Below, in pieces: positions 12,901 to 24,422 of a stretch of DNA of 64,000 bases; positions within the stretch are counted from its first letter, which is position 1, and each line of letters opens with the position of its first letter. A model generated the notes under the pieces. That model made no database searches, was not told where the DNA came from, and saw only the letters and a list, made by a program, of their open reading frames with translations. The stretch covers positions 1,101,148 to 1,165,147 of the forward strand of contig NW_004450582.1 in assembly GCF_000321225.1 (NCBI RefSeq), read 5' to 3'. Source of the DNA: Odobenus rosmarus divergens. Lineage: Eukaryota > Chordata > Mammalia > Carnivora > Odobenidae. The translations under genes were made by a program, and so were the position numbers.

Positions 12901-14262
12901 TACCTCAAACTCTGGAAGCAAGCTCTCCTTTATCTCCTCTGCCCTTCAAAATTCCTCTTCCTCCATGTTTCAAAGTTCAGCACAAGGTTTACCTTTTCCA
13001 AAAACCATTTCATTTTTCTCTCTTCTATGCTAGAATATTCCTCTACTCTATCTGTTCATCCCCATAACATACAGTTGGGTTGACACAGCCCAGACTCCAG
13101 GCTGTAGCAAAAGACCTCATAACTCCTAAGCAGAGTGGCTTGTGTTTAGTGGGGGTGGAGTGGCATGCTCAGTAGGAAGACAGAGAAAAGGCAAAGTTGG
13201 CAGTAACAGCACTGGGCAATGCCATGGAGTTGAGGAGAGGAGGCATTCATCAAAAAGAACACCACCACTTCTATCTTTAGACTCCCAGCCAAGACTACTG
13301 TCATTAGCATGCTCATGGGCCAATTTAGAGAGCTCTTGATCCCTTCAATACTGCCTGAGAAAAGAAGGGAAATCTGGGTACTTAGGACAGCTTTCACCTA
13401 GTGAGTACTCATCCAGAGACTCTGTATAGTATCTACTATTTTATAATTCTGTTACTCAAAACCCCTTGACTGTCTTGCCTTACACCATTGAATGGGGAAT
13501 CATAGTATGCACAACCACCGACATGCCCAAATTGCCTTTTTGCAGCTCTGCTACCCGCTGGAGCTATTTCCTGCTTTATTTTACTGTGTATCTATTTCTT
13601 TCCCCATCTCCACACTGCCTTTTTCCAGCATATTAGTTCTTTTCCCTAATATCAGGATTAGTCTTTAAGTATGAGGATAATGCAGTCAAATAGTCCTTGT
13701 GAGTAGAGGAGTAAGTAAGTAACTAGGAACCAACTAAATGGAAGCACACCAGATTAACCTGCTACTTTTTCTGAAATGTGCCCTTAGGTTTCTTCTGGTG
13801 TCTTTGCTCATACCAGTCTTTCTACCTTAATTAATCTTCTCACTCTCTTGACCTATTAAAATCAAACCTATCCTTTAATAGTTAAGTCAAATACTACTTC
13901 TTAAAGTATTTCCTGAAATATAATGTTTTTTACTTCCTGTTGGCATATATCTTACAGATTTAGAGGCAACCTGAGGCAGGATGAGAGCATGGAAGGCCAA
14001 ATGGATGAGAGTCAGGATCCCAGTGGTCCTGGACAGCCAGTGGGGGTTTCGAGATCAGAGAGATAATATAAACCACCTCTAGCATGTTAATGCTAAGAAT
14101 GTGGAGCAAGTGGGAAAGCCAATCAAGGTCGAAAAATTGTAGCCAAAATTTTGGATATAATTAGAGCATTGACACCAATGTGAAGAATCAGTGGATGATC
14201 TGGTGGTAAACATGGAACAAAACATGTTGGTCTGCTTCCAAAGTTTGAAGTTCACGTCTAGC
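9966..14262. other. CanSINE-free unassigned stretch
   Basis: Apart from a MIR near 10.2 kb I recognise no feature in these 4.3 kb. The moderately AT-rich sequence has no long open frame. The overlapping frames at 13126-13397 on both strands are short and lack any known motif. Confidence 0.45.
10205..10430 (+). mobile_element. MIR SINE
   Basis: Old MIR core on the plus strand: gggtttgaatcccagctcag, tgcctcagttttctcctctg, aaaaatgaagatgatag and the 3' gtgctcagtaagtatt. The tRNA-derived B-box remnant belongs to the SINE and is not a tRNA gene. Confidence 0.85.
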
Positions 14263-14276
14263 TCTAGATGAATCTT

Positions 14277-14500
14277 CTTTTAAAGATTTTATTTATTTAC
14301 TTACTTATTTATTTATTTATTTAGAGAGTGCAAGCAGGGGAGGGGCAGAGGGAGAGGGAGAGAATCTCAAGCAGACTCCGTGCTGAGTGCAGAGCCTGTC
14401 CCAGGGGTCGATCTCAGGACCCTGAGATCATGACCTGAACCGAGACCCGAACTGAAATCAAGAGTGGGCCACTTAACTGACTGTGCCACCCAGGCACCCT
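14277..14500 (-). mobile_element. CanSINE, older long subfamily
   Basis: A perfect 14-bp duplication, tctagatgaatctt, flanks it at 14263-14276 and 14501-14514. The body includes the gaaatcaagagtgggccac block shared with other older copies. Confidence 0.95.
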
Positions 14501-14609
14501 TCTAGATGAATCTTTCTTCTTTCCCAAAGAGTTAGTGCTTGTGAGGTAGTTCCAGAATTTTCCATCCTTAGTTTGTACTTCTCTTACACTTATCATGCTA
14601 TACTTTGAA

Positions 14610-14745
14610 ATGCTCATCCCCCTTACTATCTTATAAGCTTCTTGAGGGTAGACACTGTGGCTTACTCTTATTCTTCTCACCTGCATTGTCTAGTGCAGTG
14701 CCCTTTATACAGGGATGTCAATAAATAACTTTTGAATTGTAGTTT
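14610..14745 (+). mobile_element. L2 3' end
   Basis: It shows the L2 3'-end order: ataagcttcttgagggtaga, ctagtgcagtgccc and the terminal tcaataaataacttttgaat. Confidence 0.7.
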
Positions 14746-15216
14746 TGAAGATGAGTTGAATTGGTGGAAACTATTAAGAATTTAATACATGTTGAGATTA
14801 CAGACTTCCAGGGCATCCAGTGGGAAATATCCTGCAATAAGTTGGAGTTGAAAGACTCAATGTTCGGAAGGAATGAATGATGAACAGATATATTTGGATG
14901 ATTTCCATATAAAGGTGAAAGCCAAAGAAGTGTGTGTAGAGATAAAAAAACATCTAAGTTGAGGACTAATTAGTCCTCATTTCATTTATTCAATCAATAT
15001 TTATTAATTATTTAGAATGTTCCAAACACTTAGGTATGCATAATTATACAAATATACTTAAGGAATCAGAAATAGTCTCTCCAATCAAAGATTTTCAGTC
15101 CTCCAGTGGTGGTGACAGACTGATAAGGAGATGATTGTGATATATATTAAGTGGAGAAAGAGTATTCAAAAAAGCAGATGTGACTAGAAACGTCTTCAAA
15201 AAATGAAGACAAAAAG

Positions 15217-15403
15217 GTGCGCCTGGGTGGTGGCTCAGTCAGTTAAGTGTCTCCCTTTGGCTCAGGTCATAATCCCAGAGTCCTGGAATGGAGCCCCGCA
15301 TCAAGCTCCCTGCTCTGTGGGGAGCATGCTTCTCCCTCGGCCCCTCTACCCACGTATGTGTGTGCACTCACTCTCTCTCAAATAAATAAATAAAATCTTT
15401 TAA
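15217..15403 (+). mobile_element. CanSINE with an extra triplet in the head
   Basis: The head reads gcctgggtggtggctcagtc, with one additional tgg near the A box. An imperfect duplication around aaaaatgaagacaaaa-gg lies at about 15199-15216 and 15404-15421. A gtatgtgtgtgcactcactc stretch replaces part of the CT-rich body. Confidence 0.94.
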
Positions 15404-15551
15404 AAAAATGAAGACAAAAGGAAAACAATTTTATTTGCCCGTAGCAAGATCACTGATCATCTTTGAAAATTCTGTTTCTAGGCAGATGTGAGACAAATCT
15501 GTTTAATGTTTGTCATACTGGTTATGTAATGACATAGAAAATACATATACA

Positions 15552-15764
15552 GGGGCGCCTGGGTGGCTCAGTCGTTAAGCATCTACCTTCAGCTCAGGTC
15601 ATGATCCCAGGGTCCTGGGATTGAGCCCAGCATCGGGCTCCCTGCTCTGCGGGAAGCTGCTTCTCCCTCTCCCACTCCCCCTGCTTGTGTTCCCTCTCTC
15701 GCTGTCTCTCTCTCTGTGTCAAATAAAATCTTTAGAAAAAAAAAAAGAAAGAAAGAAAAAAGAA
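15552..15764 (+). mobile_element. CanSINE 1 of a three-element stack
   Basis: A complete copy. Its flank gaaaatacatataca at 15537-15551 reappears at 15981-15995, after the next SINE, which sits in this element's A-rich tail. The tail carries gaaagaaagaaaaaagaa. Confidence 0.94.
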
Positions 15765-15963
15765 GGGCGCCTGGGTGGCTCAGTTGGTTGAGCGACTGCC
15801 TTCGGCTCGGGTCATGATCCCGGACTCCTGGGATCGAGTCCCATATCGGGCTCCCGGCTCGGCGGGGAGCCTGCTTCTCCCTCTGACCCTCTCCCCTCTC
15901 ATGCTGTTTCTCTCTCTCTCTCTCTCAAATAAATAAAATATATTTTAAAAAGTTAAAAAAAAA
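15765..15963 (+). mobile_element. CanSINE 2 of the stack, inserted in the tail of CanSINE 1
   Basis: It belongs to a different subfamily from its host (gttgagcgactgccttcgg, gaccctctcccctctcatgc). The A-rich string gaaagaaagaaaaaagaa occurs before it (15747-15764) and again after it (about 15965-15982), so the host tail was duplicated at insertion. Confidence 0.94.
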
Positions 15964-15995
15964 AAGAAAGAAAGAAAAAAGAAAATACATATACA

Positions 15996-16187
15996 GGGGC
16001 ACCTGGGTGGCTCAGTCGTTAAGCATCTGCCTTCGGCTCAGGTCATGATCCCAGGGTCCTGGGATCTAGTCCCACATCGGGCTCCCTGCTCCACTGGGAG
16101 CCTGCTTCACCCCCTCCCACTCCCCCAGCTTTTGTTCCCTCTCTCACTGTGTCTCTCTCTGTCAAATAAATAAATAAAATCTTTTAA
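15996..16187 (+). mobile_element. CanSINE 3 of the stack
   Basis: It starts directly after the second gaaaatacatataca (15981-15995) and is followed by aaaatacatataca at about 16188-16201. It therefore shares its target sequence with CanSINE 1. Confidence 0.94.
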
Positions 16188-16202
16188 AAAAATACATATA
16201 CA

Positions 16203-17388
16203 TTTTATAAAGTCTTGCATTATTATTTGGTACAACACCTTGGTGAAAATTCACCTATCTCCATGTTTCTTTTTCTTCCAATTTCTTCTTTTTCATACAA
16301 ATGCGATGCTCTGAATAATCTAAATGTTTTCTTTGGCATTCATTCATAAAGATGGGAATTTAAGGGTCATGTTAGTCCAAATCTTAGGGCTCCAGAATCC
16401 TATATAAGTGAATTGTTTAGAAAAAGAGGAGTGGCAAAAAAGTATAATGAGGTTAACTACAAAGTCCAATTTTATTCTCTCTTTGTAATAAAGTACTTTG
16501 CATCTTCAACATAATTTTAGACATTTAGAGAAGATTATGCAGGAAGATCATTTCAAGGCAATCACCATATTTAAAGATTTGGATTAAATATTGATGATCC
16601 ATTTTGCTCACTGAAGTTTTGTTCCAGTGTTATTTATGCCTCTGCTGGTGGCTTGCAGTTTCACATTATTCGAAATGAAAAGCAAGTTCTTTTCAGCTAA
16701 AACAAATTCTACAACATCTCACCAGGAAAAAAAAAAGTTGCCTTTCCCATAAATTACCAAGTATTTAGAAAGGTGTGAAGCCCACATGCAAAAAGGATTG
16801 CAACATATTGAGGAAAATACAATGAACCCGTTATGGAGACTTAACACTGCCCGTGTGTTGCAAAGAGATTATACATCGCTGTGGATATGAAAGTACAGAA
16901 CCCCGAGACTAGTACACACATGGACTGCAGATGCTAGTTCAAGTCTAAGCTGTTTTATTCTCTAGTATATAAGGGGATAAAGATTCAGTTGAAAGGTATC
17001 ATTAATCAATGGTTATTCATTTTATTGACAAATCAATTATAGACACAAGTGAGAGGATTATCCCTGAGGTCTTAATAGAAAATAGCCTCAGAGAATCTGA
17101 GAACAAAGCCTTTCCTTGGGTGAAGGGGAAAATGAAGTTGTTTATTTTTCTAAAGCATCCTATTATGAACTCTGGTCTGGATGCAATGAAAAATTAATGG
17201 TGAGAGATCTTTTTTTTCATTCCTTTATTAATTGTTACTCACTATCTTCATAAAATACATTTTTATATTAAACACATGAATTTAAAACATGATATGTAAT
17301 GTGACTTAATTAAGATTTTGATACTTTTTCTCAAGTATCTACAGTAACTGATGAGCACATGATTTGACAGATATTCAGAAATTGTTGA
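16203..17388. other. unassigned AT-rich sequence
   Basis: I see no recognisable repeat or gene between the CanSINE stack and the L1. The short open frame at 17009-17197 has no family signature. Confidence 0.4.
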
Positions 17389-17400
17389 CAGCATTTCTTT

Positions 17401-17490
17401 TCCCTTTCTTTCTTTCTTTCATTCTTTCTTTCTTTCTTTCCTTTCCTTTCCTTTCCTTTCCTTTCCTTTCCTTTCCTTCCCTTCTTTCTT
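17401..17490. repeat. CTTT/CCTTT microsatellite
   Basis: A run of tttctttctttc followed by cctttcctttcctttc. It is the expanded A-rich tail of the minus-strand L1 rather than an independent repeat. Confidence 0.9.
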
Positions 17491-18247
17491 AATTCCAATG
17501 TAGTTAACATACAGGGTTATACTAGTTTCAGGTGTACAATATAGTGATTCAACAGTTCCTTACTTTACTCAGTGCTTATTAAGCTAAGTGTACTCTTAAT
17601 CCCCATCACCTATTTCATCCATCCCCCTCCCTCCCTCCCTCTGGTAACCATGTTTGTTCTCTATAGTTAAGAGTCTGCTTTTTGGTTTGTTTCTTTTTTT
17701 TCTCCCCCTTTGCTCACCGTTTTGTTTCTTAAATTCCACATATGAGTGAAAGCATATGGGATTTGTCTTTCTCTGACTGACTTATTTCACTTAGCGTTAT
17801 CCTCTCTAGATCCATCTATATTGTTGCAAACGGAAAGATTTCATTCTTTTTTATGGCTGAATAATATTCTGTTGCATACATATACCACCTCTTCTTTACC
17901 CATTCATCTATCAGCACTTGGTCTGCTTCCAAAGTTTGGCTAATTGTGAATAGTGCTGCCATAAACAGAGGGATGCATGTATCCCTTCGAATTAGTGTTT
18001 TTGTATTCTTTGGGTAAATACCCAGTAGTGCATTAACTGAATCTTAGGGTAGTTCTATTTTTAACTTTTTGAGAAACCTCCCTACTGTCTTCCACAGTGG
18101 CTGCACCAATTTGCATTCCTCCCAGCAGTGCACGAGCCTTCCTCTTTCTCCACATCCTTGCCAACACTTGTTTCTTGTGTTATTGATTTTAGCCATTCTG
18201 ACAGGTGTGAGGTGATAGCTCATTGTGGTTTTGATTTGTATTTTCTT

Positions 18248-18432
18248 TTTTTTTAAGCTTTTATTTATTTATTTGACAGAGAGAGAGACAGCAAGAGAGG
18301 GAACAAGAGTGGGAGAGGGAGAAGCAGGCTTCCCGCGGAGCAGGGAGCCTGATGTAGGGCTCGATCCCCGGACCCCGGGATCATGAACTGAGCCTAAGGC
18401 AGATGCTTAATGACTGAGCCACCCAGGCGCCC
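18248..18432 (-). mobile_element. CanSINE, left member of a same-target pair
   Basis: It is flanked by tgtattttctt (18237-18247 and 18433-18443), which is also part of the duplication of the next SINE. It lies inside the L1 3' region. Confidence 0.94.
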
Positions 18433-18441
18433 TGTATTTTC

Positions 18442-18637
18442 TTTTTTTAAAAAAGATTTTATTTATTCATCCGAGAGAGAGAGCAAGGGAGCACGGGCAG
18501 GGGGAGGGGCAGAGGAAGAGGAAGAAGCAGGCTTCCTGCTGAACAAGGAGCCCAACATGGGGTTTGATCCCAGGACCCTGAGATCAGGACCTGAGCTGAA
18601 GGCAGACGCTTAACCAACTGAGCCACCCAGGTGCCCC
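18442..18637 (-). mobile_element. CanSINE, right member of a same-target pair
   Basis: The outer duplication tgatttgtattttctt lies at 18232-18247 and 18638-18653. This copy therefore probably landed first, and the left neighbour later used the same target. Confidence 0.94.
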
Positions 18638-19270
18638 TGATTTGTATTTTCTTGATGATGAGTGATATTGAGCATCTTTTCATGTGTCTGGTGGCCATCT
18701 GGATGTCTTCTTTGGAGAAATATCTGCTCATGTCTTCTGCCCATTTTTAAGTTGGATTATTTCTTTTTTGGGTATTGAGTTTTATAAGTTCTTTATATAT
18801 TTTGAGTACTAACTGTTTATCGGATATGTCATTTGCAAATGTCTTCTCTCAGTCAGTAGGTTGTCTTTTAGTTTTGTTTGTTGTTTCCTTTGTTTTACAG
18901 AAGCTTTTTATTTTGTAGTCCCAATAATTTATTTTTGCTTTTATTTCCCTTGCCTCAGGAGACTAGAAAGATGTTGCTATGGCCAATGTCAGAGAGATTA
19001 CTGCCTGTCCTCTCTTCTAGGATTTTTATGTTTTCAGATCTCACATTTATGTCCTTAATCCATTTTGAGTTTATTTTTGTGTATGGTGTAAGAAAGTGGT
19101 CCAGTTTCATTCTTTTGCATGTAGCTGTCCAGTGTTCCCAGCACCATTTGTCAAAGAGACTGTGCCTATTCTTGCCTCCTTTATTGAAGATTAATTGACT
19201 ATATAATTGTGGGTTTATTTATTTATTAATTGACTGTATAATTGTGGGCTCTCTATTCTGTTCCATTGAC

Positions 19271-19582
19271 CTATGTCTTGTGTGTGTGTGTGTGTGTGTG
19301 TGTGTGCACCAGTACCATACTGTTTTGATTACTACAGCTTTGTAATATAACTTGAAGTCTGGAATTGTGATGCCTCGTTTTGTTTTTCTTTTTCAAGATT
19401 GCTTTGGCTATTTGGGGTCTTTTGTGGTTCCATACAAATTTTAGTATTGTTTGTTCTAGTTCTGTGAAAAATGCTGTTGGTATTTTGATAGGGATTGCAT
19501 TAAATCTGTAGTTTGCCTTGTGTAGTATAGACATTTTAACAATATTTGTTCTTCCAATCCATGAGCATGGAATGTCTTTCAT
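19271..19582 (-). pseudogene. L1 ORF2 C-terminal fragment
   Basis: About 103 codons on the minus strand resemble the C-terminal part of L1 ORF2 protein, downstream of the reverse transcriptase domain: [28 protein letters not shown] and [18 protein letters not shown]. The endonuclease and reverse transcriptase domains are absent. A CA/TG microsatellite encodes a His-Thr run and ends the readable homology. It is a non-functional relic inside the truncated L1. Confidence 0.9.
19279..19307. repeat. TG microsatellite
   Basis: A nearly pure (TG)n tract of about 28 bp inside the L1 ORF2 remnant. Confidence 0.95.
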
Positions 19583-19773
19583 TTCTTTGTGTCATCTTCA
19601 ATTTCTTTTATCAAAGTTTTATAGCTTTCAGAATACAGGTCTTTCACCTTCTTGGTTTTGTTTATTCATAGGTATTTTATTATTTTTGGTGCAATTGTAA
19701 ATGGAATTGTTTTCTTAATATCTTTTTCTGCTGCTTCATTATTAGTGTATAGAAATTTTTAGCAGCATTTCTT

Positions 19774-21137
19774 AATGGAAGTCCCACTAACTCCATTTGA
19801 TTTGAATTTGAGCAGCAAACACCTAACATGATCTTTTAACCAGGAATAAATTATATGCCATGTGATTTCACAAGAATTTGTTGACTAATTTCGTGTTCAT
19901 AAATGAGGTTAATAGTGAGACAAACCAAATTCAAATCTTTATTAAGTAAGGGACTCATTTAACGAATGGAATGATCCCTCTTTGCTGGATATTATTCTGG
20001 GTGCTAGGACTAGAGCTATGAGGAACTGTGAAGGATCTGGAATTTTACTCTACTGTCAAGCTAGTAAGCTAGCCTGTTACTGCGTCATGATGCTGGCAAA
20101 AGACAGAGACTCTTGAGTCAGAGACACGGAACTTTATTGCTCATGGCATAGCAGGCAGAAGAAGCTTCCTGTTTGTTTGTGTCAATTTCTCACTCCCCCC
20201 AAATGCCACTGGATGACACGGGGGAAATATGTGAGTGCCTACACACCCATTGGATTGCATGACAGGGGAGGAACATCGTGCTTGGAAAATCTATCATTTT
20301 CAAAATGAATGGTAACAAGCCTGTCCTTTGTCTGGGAGATGTTACTTCTTCCTCCCAAAGTTGCTTGATACTAATGTGAGCCTGAAAAATGGCCCAGGTA
20401 AAGACCACTGAGGGTCTTGTTTTCTTGTCATATTTAGCAAGACTGTGCAGGGATTCTCAGGGCCCATGAGCAGATTGCCTCTCCTGACAAAAGCCCTAGA
20501 TCCTTGCCCTTACAGAGCTTACATTCTGAGGTTAGGATTCTTACTGGTTTAAGGGATTTCATCCGAGGCTGTTTTACTCCTGAACTACTGTCAGCATTAC
20601 CTTGAAACTGGCACTGGTCTCTTCCTCATTTTCAGTTTTTACACTCCCTTTTGCTCCACGGTCTGTGGTTATTTACATCTAAAGTCTCATCCATTTGTCA
20701 GATTTTGCCTATACCTATAACCCAGGAGCCACAGCTGTCATCAAGACTGGATTGAGTTCCTAAAGCTATTTTCCCAGGCAATTTCCTCAAAGCTTCACTA
20801 CCCATTCAAAGTATCTCTTTTGCCTAAAGCAATTGTCCCTTTTAGGCCTGAAGACCAGGTCAGTCAGGGTTTTGCCCAGGCCATTGTTTAACAGTCCTGA
20901 GCTGGGTCTCAAGACTGTGGGCCTCTGTATCTGGTATGTCCAGCTAGCTGTTACATATCTGTGGTGGGAGAGGGCTGCCTGTGCTTTGCCCCTTCTTCCT
21001 ATCCTCAGCTCTGGTTCTTCATAGCATGATTGTGCATTGAAATTTTGTTTTGAATAACGACCAGTATTAGAAAGAGAAGGGTTTGTTTGTGTTATAGTTG
21101 CTCTGCTCTGGAGAACCTGGAGAATCTGAAACATTCA
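19774..21137. other. unassigned stretch, possibly old LTR-derived
   Basis: No confident element is seen. The block 20085-20480 (ggaactttattgctcatgg, atggcccaggtaaagaccac) has an LTR-like feel but I cannot name it. The minus-strand open frame at 20787-21134 (115 codons) has no recognisable motif and lies over the same unassigned sequence. Confidence 0.3.
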
Positions 21138-21148
21138 AGTCTACTTTC

Positions 21149-21357
21149 TTTTTTTTTTTTTAAGATTTTATTTAATTATTTATTCAGAAAAAGAGAGTGT
21201 GAGTGGGGGGAGGGGCAGAAGGAGAGAGAGAATCTCAAGCAGACTCCATGCTGAGTGCAGAGCCTGACACAGGACTCGATCTCACAACCCTGAGATCATG
21301 ACCTGAACCGAAATCAAGAGTTGGATGCTTAACCAACTGAGCCACCCAGGCGTTCCC
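21149..21357 (-). mobile_element. CanSINE, older long subfamily
   Basis: Imperfect duplication agtctactttc (21138-21148) and agtcaactttc (21360-21370). The body has the gaaatcaagagttggatgct block of the older subfamily. Confidence 0.94.
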
Positions 21358-21370
21358 TGAGTCAACTTTC

Positions 21371-23778
21371 ATAAAGGACTGTAAAGAACCATAAATTCAT
21401 CTTTGGTCTCCCAAGATAGAACCAGTGTTATGCGGCGGTAGCAGCAATGCTGAGAAATAGAAAAGAAAGGTGGTTTCTTAGAAGAAAGGGTAACTTGATG
21501 ATGCCCATAGAAGGTTTATTGTGTATCCTCAAATGAGATGATATAATATAAAAGTAAAGAAATATTTTGCACTATCCTGTAAAGTCCAGTTATGTTTATT
21601 TGGGCACAAAGCCCTTCATCTGAATGCTCTTCCAAATAGTTTTGGGCACAGTAGTCAGGTTACCCATCAGTACACCATGGTCCTGGTGGTGACAAATATG
21701 GTTAAGGAGAAAATAGAAGTGTAAGAGATTATGGCTGTATGGGTAGGCCTGTGTTGTATTTCTAGATCAGCAACAGTTAATGTATATGTATGACTATGTA
21801 CGTGAATGGGTCTGTATATAATACATCGTTTAAAGGTGGGTGTGTATTGTAAGTATATCTATATATACACATACACATATGTATGACTGAACTAACTAGC
21901 TCGTAGTATGTTAGGTCCAAGATATTATCATGGTTTTAGAAGATTGAAGTAGTCGTCTCCTTACCAGTTTCATTATGTCTTATAGAAATACGTGTTCTGC
22001 ATAGGAAAGAAAAAAATGTTGTATAGGTGAGGGAATTTGTATGAAAAAGATACAGGATGTTTGAAAGAGACTTAAAATCTGTGACTAAATGAGAGAAGGA
22101 AATGATGTTTCGAATACAATGCCCTTGCCAGGATATATTAGAGAAAATTTATGTCATTGGCTAGCCAAAGAAAAAGGCATTTGGATGCTACTGACAGTTG
22201 ATAAAATACGTATGTGGAAATGAATTTCAGCGTGGGGTGAGGGGGGAAGGGAAAGAGAAAACTGAAAGAGAACAGACTATAGAGAGAAAACACCAATACA
22301 AAAAATAAAATGTTTAGCCATATGTAATGATTTTAAATATCATCACGTTAAATTCTCAGTGATGTATCTGTGCTGACATGGGATCTAGGATTTCCAAGCA
22401 AGTGCTCTATTCACTTGGGATTAAAATCATTACCCCAGACTTGTGCCAAGAGCTTCCCTCTGTCGTGGCAGCTCAGCTGTTAGTACAGTGGAGTATAGGG
22501 GTGTAAGTTGTTCAGGCAGAAGTCCTTCTGGTTTCAGACTAAAATGAGAAAGTCATGCCACCCCCATGAAGATGATGTTGTATTCAGAGCTGCAAATATT
22601 GGCTTAGGATGGTTTCAACAAAGAGTTGCAAGCAAAGAACCTAAGTGCTATTATGAGTTAACTAAATTAAGGAAATCTACAAATGTTTCATAAAATTGCA
22701 GGATGGGAATACATTTTTTTGTATTGCCCTCCACAGATGCCTAGTTTCTTAAGAAATTGCCCTTCCTTTTGGAAAATGAGACACGTTTGGATTCATTCAA
22801 GCCATTGCCTTGCCTGCTGGCCGCAGCTGAGTGCTCAGCTGCAGGGATATGGCTGTGACTGTATCTTGCCATGAAGTAGGCTTTGGGCCATTGCTAGGAA
22901 GAACTCCCTCCCAGAAACCAGAGAAATTTGAGAGGGATCTAAGAACTCTGAGTCATGTTTGGCACATACCGAAGAGTGCTGCTAAAAATTGGGCTCTGGA
23001 AGCCAAGAAATGAAGGAGATTAAGTGAGAGTCTCTTTCGTCCAGCATTAGGGATTATTTGAATAACATACACTGAGCTCAAGTGAGCTTTTGATATATAC
23101 TTGATTGATGAACTCATTGATTAAATCTTCTCTAAGTATTTCCTATCCCTCATGAATTGTGGAGGTTAAAACCAGATTTGGTGTGTTGATGTCATTATCA
23201 TATATGTATTCCAACACTGAGCAAACAAGTAACTTTTGTTGGTAAAACATAAAACTTTTTCTAGGTGGTGGGAATAAAAAGAAATATCAGAAATGACCCT
23301 GTTATTAAGGGCTTATACCTTGGGAGACAAGACATATCCGTAAAAAGAGAAATAATAATGCAAGATTGCCCCAGCTTTGTTCTGAACATATTTGTTTCCT
23401 CTCTCTCCAGAAACTTCAGAGGCAAAGCTTTGCTCCTTTGAACTAGTTTCTCTTTTCCTTTATTCCTCTTCAATCATCCTTTCACCATCAACCTGAGGAG
23501 CTGGAAAATTTAGATCATTTATAAGTTCTCATCATAATTTAAGAAACACGGTGTAGGCAGTAATTGAGGAAGAGGAGTAAATGTGGCAGTAAGTGTGGGG
23601 GGTGGTAGTTGCTGGGCCTCTTACAGAAGGAGCAGGGCTCAGATATCTCGGGAAGGGGGAAGAGCTCAAGCAGCCCATGTTTGAAGAATAAATGAGTAGA
23701 TATGTTTTGCTGAAATAGGTAGGATAACGTACTCTGGGAAAGAAAGAGAATGTTGGAGAGATGGGGCAGTAGGCAAAT
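21371..23778. other. unassigned sequence
   Basis: No gene or clear repeat in 2.4 kb. It includes a loosely repetitive TATG/CATA patch at 21775-21890 and a small palindrome at 22823-22842. The open frames at 22508-23013 are short and carry no family motif. Confidence 0.45.
22823..22842. repeat. 20-bp palindrome with paired E-boxes
   Basis: gcagctgag and ctcagctgc are 9-bp arms separated by two bases, and each arm contains CAGCTG. It could be a transcription-factor site pair or chance. Confidence 0.6.
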
Positions 23779-23789
23779 TGTGAAAGATC

Positions 23790-23955
23790 CTTTTTTTAAA
23801 AAAGATTTTATTTATTTATTTGAGAGAGAGAGAGAGCACAAACTGGGGAGTGGGCAAAGAGAGAGGGAGAAGCAGACTCCTCACTGAGCAGGGAACCCAA
23901 TGTGGGGCTCGATCCCAGGACCCTGCGATCATGACCTGAGCCACCCAGGCACTCC
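23790..23955 (-). mobile_element. CanSINE with a head-proximal deletion
   Basis: gatcatgacctgagccaccc joins the mid region directly to the head, removing about 27 bases, including the gccgaaggcagacgctta stretch with the A box. The deletion is bounded by ctgagc repeats in the normal element. Approximate flanks are tgtgaaagatc (23779-23789) and tgtgaaaaatc (23956-23966). Confidence 0.92.
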
Positions 23956-24066
23956 TGTGAAAAATCTTTAATAGGGACTTATTTAACTTGTAAGCAAGGA
24001 AAAGTCAATGCAAGTTGACATAAGTGTGTAATATATTCAAAGCAGGTTTTAAGAATTCTGCATTGA

Positions 24067-24263
24067 GGGCGCCTGGGTGGCTCAGTTGGTTTAAGCAACT
24101 GCCTTCGGCTCAGGTCATGATCCTGGAGTCCCGGGATCAAGTCCCACATCGGGCTCCCTGCTCGGCAGGGAGTCTGCTTCTCCCTCTGACCCTCTTCCCT
24201 CTCGTGCTCTCTATCTCTCATTCTCTCTCTCAAATAAATAAATAAAATCTTTAAAAAAAAAAA
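24067..24263 (+). mobile_element. CanSINE
   Basis: A perfect 16-bp duplication, aagaattctgcattga, lies at 24051-24066 and 24264-24279. The subfamily has gaccctcttccctctcgtgc. Confidence 0.96.
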
Positions 24264-24390
24264 AAGAATTCTGCATTGATATATAAGACGGAGTAAAGGT
24301 GTCAGGAGCTAAGAGGTAGACAGACTACCCTAACAAGAGCTAGAAATGAATTAAATAATCATATTATTCAACTTCCTCCTTTTCTGATAA

Positions 24391-24422
24391 GGTGAGTGTG
24401 TGTGTGTGTGTGTGTGTGTGTT
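24391..24422. repeat. TG microsatellite
   Basis: A pure gtgtgtgt tract of about 30 bp in otherwise unassigned sequence. Confidence 0.95.

Larger units (their letters stand above)
17400..19762 (-). mobile_element. 5'-truncated L1, antisense, split by two CanSINEs
   Basis: An L1 on the minus strand, reading from its CTTT-rich tail (17400-17490) through the 3' UTR into the end of ORF2. It is flanked by an 11-bp duplication, cagcatttctt, at 17389-17399 and 19763-19773. On the element's strand the insertion site reads TT/AAGA, close to the L1 endonuclease preference. Two CanSINEs (18248-18432 and 18442-18637) interrupt it. About 2 kb is L1, so the element was dead on arrival. Confidence 0.92.

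Noticed and set aside
15217..16187. CRISPR-like array of regularly spaced repeats
   Set aside because: The repeats are 190-bp CanSINEs with A-tails and target duplications in a mammalian genome.
20787..21134. 115-codon minus-strand frame
   Set aside because: No recognisable domain, and it lies in unassigned, possibly LTR-derived sequence.
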